Below the pieces are notes generated by a model. The model did not search any database and was not told the DNA's origin. It saw only the letters and a program-made list of their open reading frames with translations. Both the position numbers and the translations under genes were made by a program. Shown in pieces: positions 16,760 through 24,180 of a stretch of DNA of 64,000 bases (positions within the stretch are counted from its first letter, which is position 1; every line of letters starts with the position of its first letter). The stretch comes from Salipiger marinus (GTDB taxonomy: Bacteria > Pseudomonadota > Alphaproteobacteria > Rhodobacterales > Rhodobacteraceae), in contig NZ_FNEJ01000004.1 in the NCBI RefSeq assembly GCF_900100085.1, forward strand, positions 1-64,000, read 5' to 3'.

Positions 16760-17434
16760 ATGACTTTTTCGCTTGTCGCCCGCTGCGCCGAAACCGGCAT
16801 GTTCGGCATGGTCATCTCCTCCTCCTCTCCGGCGGTGGCGGCGCGCTGCGCCCATGCCCGCGCCGGGGTGGGGGTGGTGGCATCGCAGAACGTCACCGAT
16901 CCCGCGCTGGGGCCCCGGGTGCTGGACCTGCTGGCACAGGGGATCGCGGCACCCGAAGCCGTGGCGCGGGTGCGCGAGGCGAGCCCCTTCATGGAGTACC
17001 GCCAGATTCTGGCCGTGGACGCCACCGGCGCGACGGCGGTGCATTCCGGCGAAAATGCCCTTGGGCTCTGGTCCAGCGCGCAGGGGCAGGACGCGGCGGC
17101 GGGCGGCAACCTGCTGGCGCAGGAGGGCGTGCCGCAGGCGATGCTGGACGGGTTTCTGGCCAGATCCGGCCATCTGGGCGACCGGCTGATCGCGGCACTG
17201 GTTGCCGGGCTTGACGCGGGCGGTGAGGCGGGGCCGGTGCATTCGGCGGGTCTGCTGCTGGTGGACCGGCTGAGCTGGCCCTTGGCCGAGCTGCGCTGCG
17301 ACTGGACCGACGCCTGCCCGATCGCCGCCGTGACCGAGGCCTGGGCCGCCTACAGGCCGCAGATGGGCGCCTATGTGCAGCGCGCGCTTGATCCGCGCGC
17401 GGCGCCTTCTTACGGGGTGCCCGGCGACGACTGA
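16760..17434 (+). CDS. DUF1028 family protein
   Basis: A 224-residue DUF1028 protein, recognised from the N-terminus (TFSLVARCAETGMFGMVISSSSP) and the GVGVVASQN block. The biochemical role is not established. The fold is thought to be related to Ntn-hydrolases, which would suit a cluster that also contains gamma-glutamyltransferase. It is the last gene of the importer-ggt-FMO-RidA series, 4 bp after RidA, so it is co-transcribed and probably acts in the same pathway. Confidence 0.85.
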   Translation: MTFSLVARCAETGMFGMVISSSSPAVAARCAHARAGVGVVASQNVTDPALGPRVLDLLAQGIAAPEAVARVREASPFMEYRQILAVDATGATAVHSGENALGLWSSAQGQDAAAGGNLLAQEGVPQAMLDGFLARSGHLGDRLIAALVAGLDAGGEAGPVHSAGLLLVDRLSWPLAELRCDWTDACPIAAVTEAWAAYRPQMGAYVQRALDPRAAPSYGVPGDD

Positions 17435-17614
17435 TCCCGCGCCCCGCCCGCCCGGGCGGTGGCGCATCACAAGCGGGCGCGGACCCTATCCTTTGGAACA
17501 GGGGGGCCATCCCCCGGCTCCTTGGATCATCCCGACGTCCGCTCGTCCGGCGTGGGCGTCAGGCGTATATCTTGGTTATCGGAAGTTAACGAGTGACCTT
17601 GAAAGGAGCCTCCC

Positions 17615-17719
17615 ATGACCGGCTATGTTGAAATCCTCACCTGCCTCGTGGTTGTCTTTGCTGCCGTCGAATTCCTCCACGATCATTACGCCCGCAAGGA
17701 CGGTGATCACGACCTGTGA
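17615..17719 (+). CDS. Small predicted single-pass membrane protein, 34 aa
   Basis: An ATG at 17615 follows an AAAGGAG ribosome-binding site (17602-17608) with good spacing, and the frame closes with TGA after 34 codons. The product has one hydrophobic segment (about residues 5-20, ILTCLVVVFAAVEFL) and then a charged His/Asp-rich tail (HDHYARKDGDHDL). I do not recognise the family. The gene stands alone, with 180 bp before it and 142 bp after it. The strong ribosome-binding site and membrane-tail layout argue for a real small protein. Confidence 0.5.
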   Translation: MTGYVEILTCLVVVFAAVEFLHDHYARKDGDHDL

Positions 17720-17861
17720 TCCTGCGCGGCGCGGCCCGGCAGGGCGGCGCGACACCGGACCGGGTGCCGGGGCCGCCCGCCACACCGCACATCTCCCTGC
17801 CTGCCCGCGCGGGCGGGGATCAGGACCGGACCAGATGCGGCGCTCCGCAGGGCCCTGACCT

Positions 17862-18293
17862 TCAGTCCTGCAGCTTCAGCAGCAAATCCTTCAGCTTCTG
17901 CGTGTCCCGCCGACCCAGCTTGCGGACCAGCGCCGCCTCGTAATCCTGCGCGGCGCCGGTCAGGACGCGGAACGCCTCTTCGCCCGGCGGTCGCAGCGAC
18001 AGCCTTTCGCTGCGGCGGTCCTCGGGGCTGGTGGCGCGGGCAAGAAAGCGCTTCTCCTCCAGCGCCCGGACCGCGCGCGACACCTTGGTCTTGTGGATCG
18101 AGGCGCGGTCCGAGATCTCCTTGGCGCTGAGATTGCCATAGCGGCCAAGGTGGAACAGCACCCGCCATTCGGTGCGCAGCATCCCGTAGCGGTCGCGGTA
18201 ATTTGGCGAGAAAACATCGCTTTGCGCCTCCGCCGCCTGATTCAGCAGGAAGGGCGTGAAGGTCGAAAGTTCAAAGCTGTCGCTGTCATCCAT
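17862..18293 (-). CDS. MarR-family regulator of the homogentisate operon
   Basis: A 143-residue winged-helix regulator. The MarR core includes MLRTEWRVLFHLGRYGNLSAKEISDRASIHKTKVSRAVRALEE (about 37-80) and the wing SPEDRRSERLSL. It diverges from hmgA across 76 bp that holds a 24-bp inverted repeat (18313-18336). MarR-type repressors that respond to aromatic acids commonly control such operons, so repression of hmgA and following genes, relieved by a pathway aromatic acid, is the likely mode. The ligand is not readable. Confidence 0.85.
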   Translation of the reverse strand: MDDSDSFELSTFTPFLLNQAAEAQSDVFSPNYRDRYGMLRTEWRVLFHLGRYGNLSAKEISDRASIHKTKVSRAVRALEEKRFLARATSPEDRRSERLSLRPPGEEAFRVLTGAAQDYEAALVRKLGRRDTQKLKDLLLKLQD

Positions 18294-18312
18294 CTTTTCT
18301 GATTTCGCCTCT

Positions 18313-18336
18313 TGTTAGTTACAAAAGCAACTAACA
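18313..18336. promoter_or_regulatory. MarR operator: inverted repeat TGTTAGTT-N8-AACTAACA
   Basis: Perfect 8-bp arms at 18313-18320 and 18329-18336 with an 8-bp spacer, centred about 45 bp before hmgA and 31 bp before the divergent MarR gene. Size, symmetry and position are as expected for a MarR dimer site overlapping both promoters. Confidence 0.75.
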
Positions 18337-18369
18337 TCCTCGCGCCAGTCAGTCGAGAGGAGGCGGAGC

Positions 18370-19737
18370 ATGACCGATCAGAGCAGAGTGTCCGGGCTGA
18401 CCCGGGCCGTGGGCATCAGCGCGCTGCACGAAGGCTACATGCCCGGCTTCGGCAATGATTTCGAGACGGAGGCCCTGCCGGGCGCGCTGCCCGAAGGCCG
18501 GAACAGTCCGCAGCGCTGCGCCTACGGGCTTTATGGCGAGCAGCTGTCGGGCACCGCCTTCACCGCGCCCAGCCATCAGAACGAACGGACATGGTGCTAC
18601 CGCATCCGGCCTTCGGTCAAACATTCCGCCCGTTACGAAAAGATCGCGCTGCCCTACTGGCAGTCGGCGCCGAATGTGGATCCGGACGTGATCAGCCTTG
18701 GCCAGTATCGCTGGGATCCGGTGCCGCACAGCGACGCCCCGCTGACATGGCTGACGGGGATGCGGACCATGACCACGGCGGGCGACGTGCATATGCAGGT
18801 GGGCATGGCCGCGCATATCTATCTGGTCACCCAGTCGATGCAGGATGCCTATTTCTATTCCGCCGACAGCGAATTGCTGGTGGTGCCGCAGGAGGGGCGG
18901 CTGCGGTTCTGCACCGAACTGGGCGTGATCGACCTTGCGCCGCAGGAAATCGCCCTCCTGCCGCGGGGGCTGCTCTACCGGGTCGAACTGGTGGAGGGGC
19001 CGGCGCGGGGCTTTGTCTGCGAAAACTACGGGCAGAAATTCACCCTGCCGGGGCGGGGCCCGATCGGTGCCAACTGCATGGCCAACCGCCGCGATTTCAA
19101 GACCCCGGTCGCCGCCTTCGAGGATCGCGATGCCGCCTCGACCGTCACGGTCAAATGGCAGGGCCAGTTCCATGTCACCCGGATCGGCCATTCGCCGCTG
19201 GATGTGGTGGCGTGGCACGGCAATTACGCGCCGGTGAAATACGACCTGCGCAGCTATTGCCCGGTGGGCGCGGTGCTGTTCGACCATCCGGATCCGTCGA
19301 TCTTTACCGTGCTGACTGCGCCCTCCGGGGTGGAGGGGACGGCGAACATCGATTTCGTGCTTTTCCGCGAACGCTGGATGGTGGCGGAAAACACCTTCCG
19401 CCCGCCTTGGTACCACAAGAACGTCATGTCCGAGCTGATGGGCAATATCTACGGCCAGTATGACGCGAAGCCCCAAGGATTTGTGCCGGGCGGCATGAGT
19501 CTTCACAACATGATGCTGCCGCACGGGCCGGACAATGCGGCCTTCGAGAAGGCGAGCCTTGGCGATCTGGCGCCGCACAAGCTCGACCACACCATGTCCT
19601 TCATGTTCGAGACGCGCTTTCCCCAGCATCTGACCCGCTTTGCCGCCACGGAGGCGCCGCTGCAGGACGATTACATCGACTGCTGGGAGAGCCTGAAAAA
19701 GCGCTTCGACGGCACGCCCGAAGGGAACTGGGAGTGA
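18370..19737 (+). CDS. hmgA: Homogentisate 1,2-dioxygenase
   Basis: The 455-residue iron(II) dioxygenase opens the ring of homogentisate to maleylacetoacetate. The N-terminal [19 protein letters not shown] block is diagnostic. Iron ligands are visible as His349 and Glu355 in WYHKNVMSE and His385 in LPHGPD. Their spacing (6 and 30) equals that of the human enzyme. A strong GAGGAGGCGG ribosome-binding site precedes the ATG. It is the first gene of the operon hmgA-fahA-MBL-hydroxylase-DUF2783-maiA, facing the MarR gene. Confidence 0.97.
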   Translation: MTDQSRVSGLTRAVGISALHEGYMPGFGNDFETEALPGALPEGRNSPQRCAYGLYGEQLSGTAFTAPSHQNERTWCYRIRPSVKHSARYEKIALPYWQSAPNVDPDVISLGQYRWDPVPHSDAPLTWLTGMRTMTTAGDVHMQVGMAAHIYLVTQSMQDAYFYSADSELLVVPQEGRLRFCTELGVIDLAPQEIALLPRGLLYRVELVEGPARGFVCENYGQKFTLPGRGPIGANCMANRRDFKTPVAAFEDRDAASTVTVKWQGQFHVTRIGHSPLDVVAWHGNYAPVKYDLRSYCPVGAVLFDHPDPSIFTVLTAPSGVEGTANIDFVLFRERWMVAENTFRPPWYHKNVMSELMGNIYGQYDAKPQGFVPGGMSLHNMMLPHGPDNAAFEKASLGDLAPHKLDHTMSFMFETRFPQHLTRFAATEAPLQDDYIDCWESLKKRFDGTPEGNWE

Positions 19738-19759
19738 GCGCCGCGCGCACGGCCCGGGG

Positions 19760-19820
19760 GCAGGGGGGCGCTGCCCCCCGCCTTCGGCTCCCCCCGGGAT
19801 ATTTCTGGCCGAAGGAAGAC
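19760..19820 (+). repeat. Intergenic GC-rich element ending in CCCGGGATATTT
   Basis: The gap between hmgA and fahA holds a G-run/C-run hairpin (GGGGGGCGCTGCCCCCC near 19764-19780) followed by CCCCCCGGGATATTTCTGGCC. I recognise this layout as a short interspersed element found in many copies between genes of Rhodobacterales genomes. It may act as a transcription or mRNA-processing signal. Only this one copy is seen in the window. Confidence 0.5.
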
Positions 19821-19831
19821 GGGGCGCGGTC

Positions 19832-21073
19832 ATGAGCCTGAGGACAAGCTGGGTCGAGAGCGCGAATGCGCCGGGCTGCGAGTTTCCGCTGAACAACCTG
19901 CCTTATGGCGTGTTCGATGCCGGGCAGGGGCCGCGCCTGGGGATCGCCATCGGCGACCGGGTGCTGGATGTGGCGGCGGTGGATCACGGGCTTGATGCCG
20001 GGCTTTTTGCCGAACCCGCCTGGAACGCGGTGATGGCGGCGGGGCCGCAGGTCTGGGCGGCGCTGCGGGCGCGGCTGACGGTCCTGCTGGGCGATGTGGC
20101 GCATCAGGCGGCGGTGGCGCCGCATCTGGTGCGCCTTGAAGAGGTGACGCTGGGCCTGCCCTTCACCGTCAGCGAATTCACCGATTTCTACGCCTCGCGG
20201 CATCATGCCACCAATGTCGGCACCATGTTTCGCGGGCCAGAAAACGCGCTGCCGCCGAACTGGCTGTCGATCCCCATCGGCTATAACGGGCGGGCCTCGT
20301 CGGTCGTGGTGTCGGGCACGGATGTCCGCAGGCCATGGGGGCAGCTGAAGGCGCCCGGGGCGGATCTGCCGCATCTTGGCCCTTCGGCGCGGTTCGATCT
20401 GGAGCTGGAGCTGGGGGCGGTGGTTGGCCTGCCCTCCGCAGGCATGGTGTCGGTGGCGCAGGCGGATGCGATGATCTTCGGCTATGTGCTGCTGAACGAC
20501 TGGTCGGCGCGCGACATTCAGGCCTGGGAATATCAGCCGCTGGGACCGTTTCAGGCCAAGGCCACGGCGACGACGGTGTCGCCCTGGATCGTGACCAAGG
20601 CCGCGCTGGAGCCGTTCCGGGTTGGCCCCCCCGCGCGGGAGCGGCCCCTGCTGCCCTATCTGCGCGAGCCGGGGCCGATGCAATATGACATCGCGCTGAG
20701 CGTGGGGCTGACGCCCGAGGGCGGGGCGGAAACCATTCTGGCGCGGACCAATGCCCGGGAGCTGTATTATTCGGCAGCGCAGCAGCTTTGCCATCACACC
20801 ACCAGCGGCTGCCCGATGCGCACCGGCGACCTGCTGGGGTCGGGCACGATCTCGGGCGGCACGCCGGACAGCCGTGGCTCACTTCTGGAGCTGAGCTGGG
20901 GCGGGGCGGAGCCGGTCCGGCTGGCGGATGGCACGGAGCGCCGCTTCCTGCAGGATGGCGACCGGCTGACGCTTTACGGCGCGGCGGAAGGCGAGGGCTA
21001 TCGCGTGGGCTTCGGCGCCTGCACCGGGCGGGTGCTGCCCGCCCTGCCGCAGCCCGCATGGACACAGGACTGA
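19832..21073 (+). CDS. fahA: Fumarylacetoacetase
   Basis: The 413-residue fumarylacetoacetate hydrolase catalyses the last step to fumarate and acetoacetate. The N-terminal SH3-like domain is followed by the catalytic domain with TDFYASRHHATNVGTMFRG (active-site His region). The metal-site acidic residues lie in LELELGAVVG and LLNDWSARDIQAWEY. Length matches the long, eukaryote-like FAH form. It lies 94 bp after hmgA, with a repeat element in between, and 12 bp before the MBL-fold gene. Confidence 0.95.
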   Translation: MSLRTSWVESANAPGCEFPLNNLPYGVFDAGQGPRLGIAIGDRVLDVAAVDHGLDAGLFAEPAWNAVMAAGPQVWAALRARLTVLLGDVAHQAAVAPHLVRLEEVTLGLPFTVSEFTDFYASRHHATNVGTMFRGPENALPPNWLSIPIGYNGRASSVVVSGTDVRRPWGQLKAPGADLPHLGPSARFDLELELGAVVGLPSAGMVSVAQADAMIFGYVLLNDWSARDIQAWEYQPLGPFQAKATATTVSPWIVTKAALEPFRVGPPARERPLLPYLREPGPMQYDIALSVGLTPEGGAETILARTNARELYYSAAQQLCHHTTSGCPMRTGDLLGSGTISGGTPDSRGSLLELSWGGAEPVRLADGTERRFLQDGDRLTLYGAAEGEGYRVGFGACTGRVLPALPQPAWTQD

Positions 21074-21085
21074 AGGGAGGATCCC

Positions 21086-22036
21086 ATGACCAAGGCATTC
21101 GCGTCGCAAGGCGACATGGACGAGAAAAAGATCAGTTTCACCGAAGTGGGCGAAGGGCTTTTCGCCTTCACCGCAGAGGGGGATCCCAATACCGGGGTGA
21201 TCATCGGCGATGACAGCGTGATGATCGTCGAGGCGCAGGCGACGCCCCGGCTGGCGCGCAAGGTGATCGACTGCGTGCGCTCGGTCACCGACAAGCCGAT
21301 CAGCCATCTGGTGCTGACCCATTACCACGCGGTGCGGGTGCTGGGCGCCTCGGCCTATGGCGCGCGTGACATCATCATGAGCGACGTGGCCGCCGCCATG
21401 GTCGAGGAGCGCGGGCAGGAAGACTGGGACAGCGAATTCGGGCGCTTTCCACGGCTGTTTCAGGGCCATGAGGAAATTCCCGGCCTGACCCGGCCCACGG
21501 TGACCTTCAGCGACCGCATGACCGTCTATCTGGGCCGCAGGCGGGTGGACATCCTGCATCTGGGCCGGGCGCATACCGCAGGCGATGCGGTGGTCTGGGT
21601 GCCCGATCAGGAGGTGATGTTCACCGGCGACATCGTGGAGTTCCATTCGGCCTGCTATTGCGGCGACGGGCATTTCGCCGACTGGCCGGAGACGCTGGCG
21701 CAGATCGCGGCCTATGAGCCGCGCGCCATCGCGCCGGGGCGCGGCGATGCGCTGCTGGGAGAAGACGCGGTGGCGCAGGCGCTGGAGAACACGGCGGATT
21801 TTGTGCGCTCCACCTACAGACCGGTGGCACGCGTGGTGGCGCGGGGCGGCTCGCTGCGGGAGGCATGGGAGGCGGTGCGCGACGCCTGCGATCCCAAATT
21901 CTCCGACTACGCGATCTATGAGCATTGCCTGCCGTTCAACGTGGCCCGCGCCTATGACGAGGCGCGCGGCATCGACACGCCGCGGGTCTGGACCGCCGAA
22001 CGCGACCAGCAGATGTGGGCCGCCCTTCAGGGGTGA
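21086..22036 (+). CDS. MBL-fold hydrolase-like protein with altered metal motif
   Basis: A 316-residue metallo-beta-lactamase-fold protein behind a GGGAGGAT ribosome-binding site. The first zinc motif reads H79-Y-H81-A-V-R instead of HxHxDH, so Asp and the following His are replaced by Val and Arg. Later His163 (GRAHTAGDA) and an Asp in FTGDIVEF remain. The second metal site should therefore be lost or rebuilt. It may be a mononuclear hydrolase or a repurposed fold. Its location inside the homogentisate operon suggests a role on a ring-cleavage intermediate or a thioester or lactone side product; this is inference. Confidence 0.75.
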   Translation: MTKAFASQGDMDEKKISFTEVGEGLFAFTAEGDPNTGVIIGDDSVMIVEAQATPRLARKVIDCVRSVTDKPISHLVLTHYHAVRVLGASAYGARDIIMSDVAAAMVEERGQEDWDSEFGRFPRLFQGHEEIPGLTRPTVTFSDRMTVYLGRRRVDILHLGRAHTAGDAVVWVPDQEVMFTGDIVEFHSACYCGDGHFADWPETLAQIAAYEPRAIAPGRGDALLGEDAVAQALENTADFVRSTYRPVARVVARGGSLREAWEAVRDACDPKFSDYAIYEHCLPFNVARAYDEARGIDTPRVWTAERDQQMWAALQG

Positions 22037-22387
22037 GCGCCGGTCCAGGCGCAGCCCGGCGATCTCTCCAGTGGAGAGACCGAGGCGCGAACGGGCGGAG
22101 CCCAGCCGGTCCGGGCGCAGCCCGGCGATCTCTCCAGTGGAGAGATCGAGGCGCGAACGGGCGGAGCCCAGCCGGTCCGGGCGCAGCCCGGCGATCTCTC
22201 CGGGGGAGAGACCGAGGCGCGAACGGGCGGAGCCCCGCCGGTCCGGGCGCAGCCCGGCGATCTCTCCGGTGGAGAGACCGAGGCGCCAAGGGACAGTGCC
22301 CGTGCAGAGCAGGCGCGGGCCGGGGGTGCTGCCCCGGCCTGCGCGCCCCGGTGGTGGAGCACCGGGGACGCAGAGGGAGGAGAGACC
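22037..22387. other. 351-bp intergenic region dominated by tandem repeats
   Basis: The region lies between the MBL gene and the FAD hydroxylase gene of the same operon. Bases 22039-22288 are the 66-bp tandem repeat. The rest (22289-22387) is GC-rich, without a recognisable promoter, and ends in the GAGGGAGGAGAG ribosome-binding site of the hydroxylase. Long open frames cross it on both strands only because 66 is a multiple of three. Confidence 0.8.
22039..22288. repeat. Tandem repeat, 66-bp unit, about 3.8 copies, each with a perfect hairpin
   Basis: Units begin at 22039, 22105, 22171 and 22237; the last is cut off after about 50 bp. Each contains TCTCTCC-N3-GGAGAGA (copies at about 22063, 22129, 22195 and 22261). 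The loop varies (AGT, AGT, GGG, GGT) but the 7-bp stem never does, and copy 2 extends to 9 bp. Nearly all other positions are also identical, pointing to recent expansion. In the operon mRNA it would form four spaced hairpins. Confidence 0.95.
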
Positions 22388-23992
22388 ATGCCAGCCTATT
22401 CCTATGATCCGCAGCCCTTTGTCCGCCCGCCCGAACTGGACGGCGGCCGCACCGGCGCGCCGGTGGCGATTGTCGGCGCGGGGCCGGTGGGGCTTGCCAT
22501 GGCCATCGATCTTGCGCTGCAGGGCGTGCGGTCGGTGGTGCTGGACGACAACAACGTGGTGTCGGTGGGCAGCCGGGCGATCTGCTGGGCCAAGCGCACG
22601 CTGGAGATCTTTGACCGGCTGGGCGTGGGCGAGCGGATGCTGGCCAAGGGCGTGACATGGAAGGTGGGGCGGCTGTTCCATGGCGAGACCGAGGTCTACA
22701 GCTTTGACCTGCTGCCCGAGGATGGCCACAAATACCCGGCCTTCATCAATCTGCAGCAATATTACGTCGAACAGTATCTGCTGGACCGGGCCAAGGAGTT
22801 CCCCGATCTCATCGACCTGCGTTTTCTGTCGAAGGTGACCGGGCACCACGCCCGGGAGGACGGCGTGACGCTGACCGTCGAGACGCCCGAAGGCGCGTAT
22901 GACCTGCGCGCCGACTGGCTGCTGGCCTGCGACGGGGCGAATTCGGCCACGCGCCGCCGCATGGGGCTGGCCTTTGCCGGGCAGACCTTTGAAGAGCAGT
23001 TCCTGATCGCCGATATCGAGATGGCGGAAAGCCCCTTCGCGCAGGGTCAGCCGGAGCGCTGGTTCTGGTTCGACCCGAGCTTTCATCCCGGCAAGTCGGC
23101 GCTGCTGCACATGCAGCCCGATGACATCTACCGCATCGACCTGCAGCTGGATCCGGGCGCCGATGCCAAGGCCGAGGCGACCGAGGAAAAGGTGATCCCG
23201 CGCATCCGGGCAATTGTCGGCGACAGGCCGTTCCGGCTGGACTGGCTGTCGGTCTACAGGTTCCGCTGCATCCGGCTGGACCGTTTCGTGCAGGGCCGGG
23301 TGATCTTTGTCGGCGACAGCGCGCATGTGGTCAGCCCCTTTGGCGCGCGGGGCGGCAATGGCGGCATTCAGGATGCCGACAATCTGGGCTGGAAGCTGGC
23401 CGCCGTGGTAAAGGGGGCGGCTGGCCCCGCGCTGATCGCCAGCTATGACGAGGAACGCGGCCATGGTGCTGCCGAAAACATCCTCAACTCCGCGCGCTCG
23501 ACCAATTTCATGACCCCCAAGACCCCGGTGGAGGCGCTGTTCCGGCACGAGACGCTGCGGCTGGCGCATGACCACCCCTTCGCCCGGCGGCTGATCAATT
23601 CGGGCCGCCTGTCGCTGCCCTGTTCGCTGGCGGGGCTGTCATTGCAGACCCCGGGCGAGGGCCGCGTGGGCGAGCCGATGGTGGATGCGCCGGTGGGCGA
23701 GGGCTGGCTCTTGCCGCTGCTGCACGGCGCCTTCACGCTGGTGGGGTTTGGCGACATCGCGCTGCCGGATCTGGGGCTGCGGCGGGTGGGGATCGGCCAG
23801 AGCGCCCGCGACTATCCCACCTATGACGACAGGACGGGCCACGCGCTGCAGCGGTATGGCACGGGGCTGGCCTATCTGGTGCGGCCCGATGGCCATGCGG
23901 CGGCGGTGTTCCGGGGCAGGGTCGATCCGCAGGCGCTAGACGCGGCGCTGTCCCGCGCCATGGGCCGCGACTGCGAAAGGGCGATGGCATGA
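22388..23992 (+). CDS. FAD-dependent aromatic hydroxylase, MhaA-like (3-hydroxyphenylacetate 6-hydroxylase type)
   Basis: A 534-residue class A flavoprotein monooxygenase of the PheA/TfdB/MhpA family. It has an FAD motif IVGAGPVGLAMAI near residue 28, a DG-type motif LACDGANSATRRRM near 180, and GDSAHVVSPFGARGGNGGIQDADNLGWKLA near 310. The C-terminal thioredoxin-like tail is present. Within a homogentisate operon and overlapping a DUF2783 small protein, it matches the MhaA/MhaB pair described in Pseudomonas putida U, which makes homogentisate from 3-hydroxyphenylacetate. Substrate assignment is by context. Confidence 0.8.
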   Translation: MPAYSYDPQPFVRPPELDGGRTGAPVAIVGAGPVGLAMAIDLALQGVRSVVLDDNNVVSVGSRAICWAKRTLEIFDRLGVGERMLAKGVTWKVGRLFHGETEVYSFDLLPEDGHKYPAFINLQQYYVEQYLLDRAKEFPDLIDLRFLSKVTGHHAREDGVTLTVETPEGAYDLRADWLLACDGANSATRRRMGLAFAGQTFEEQFLIADIEMAESPFAQGQPERWFWFDPSFHPGKSALLHMQPDDIYRIDLQLDPGADAKAEATEEKVIPRIRAIVGDRPFRLDWLSVYRFRCIRLDRFVQGRVIFVGDSAHVVSPFGARGGNGGIQDADNLGWKLAAVVKGAAGPALIASYDEERGHGAAENILNSARSTNFMTPKTPVEALFRHETLRLAHDHPFARRLINSGRLSLPCSLAGLSLQTPGEGRVGEPMVDAPVGEGWLLPLLHGAFTLVGFGDIALPDLGLRRVGIGQSARDYPTYDDRTGHALQRYGTGLAYLVRPDGHAAAVFRGRVDPQALDAALSRAMGRDCERAMA

Positions 23993-24180
23993 GCGCGCAG
24001 CAAATGGGTCTGGGCGCCCGGGGTGACGAGTTCTACGAGGCGCTGATGGCGGCGCATGACGGGCTGAGCGAGGCGGAAAGCCACGCGCTGAACGCGCGGC
24101 TGGTGCTGCTGCTGGCCAACCGCATCGGCGATGTGGACGCGCTGAAGGATCTGCTGGTGGTGGCGCGCAGCTGTGGCTGA
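23989..24180 (+). CDS. DUF2783 small protein, probable MhaB-like coupling partner
   Basis: A 63-residue, mostly helical protein of the DUF2783 type (GDEFYEALMAAHDGLSEAESHALNARLVLLLANRIGD). Its ATG overlaps the hydroxylase stop (ATGA) and its end overlaps maiA by 8 bp, so it is translated with both. Small proteins in this position next to MhaA-type hydroxylases are described as coupling proteins needed for productive hydroxylation. That function is assigned by family and location. Confidence 0.8.
   Translation: MSAQQMGLGARGDEFYEALMAAHDGLSEAESHALNARLVLLLANRIGDVDALKDLLVVARSCG

Noticed and set aside
17495-17520. GGAAC followed by a G-run/C-run, considered as an EcfG promoter for the 34-codon gene
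   Set aside because: No CGTT-like element occurs 16 or 17 bases downstream.
22015-22407. Open frames of 120 to 130 residues on both strands across the tandem repeat, with a repeating 22-residue pattern
   Set aside because: The repeat length is 66 bp (22 codons), so any stop-free unit stays open in every copy. There is no ribosome-binding site and no family resemblance; the sequence reads as a DNA/RNA repeat.
20879-23575. 898-codon minus-strand open frame
   Set aside because: It is antisense to fahA, the MBL gene, the repeats and the hydroxylase; it arises from high GC content with few stop codons. No recognisable domain.
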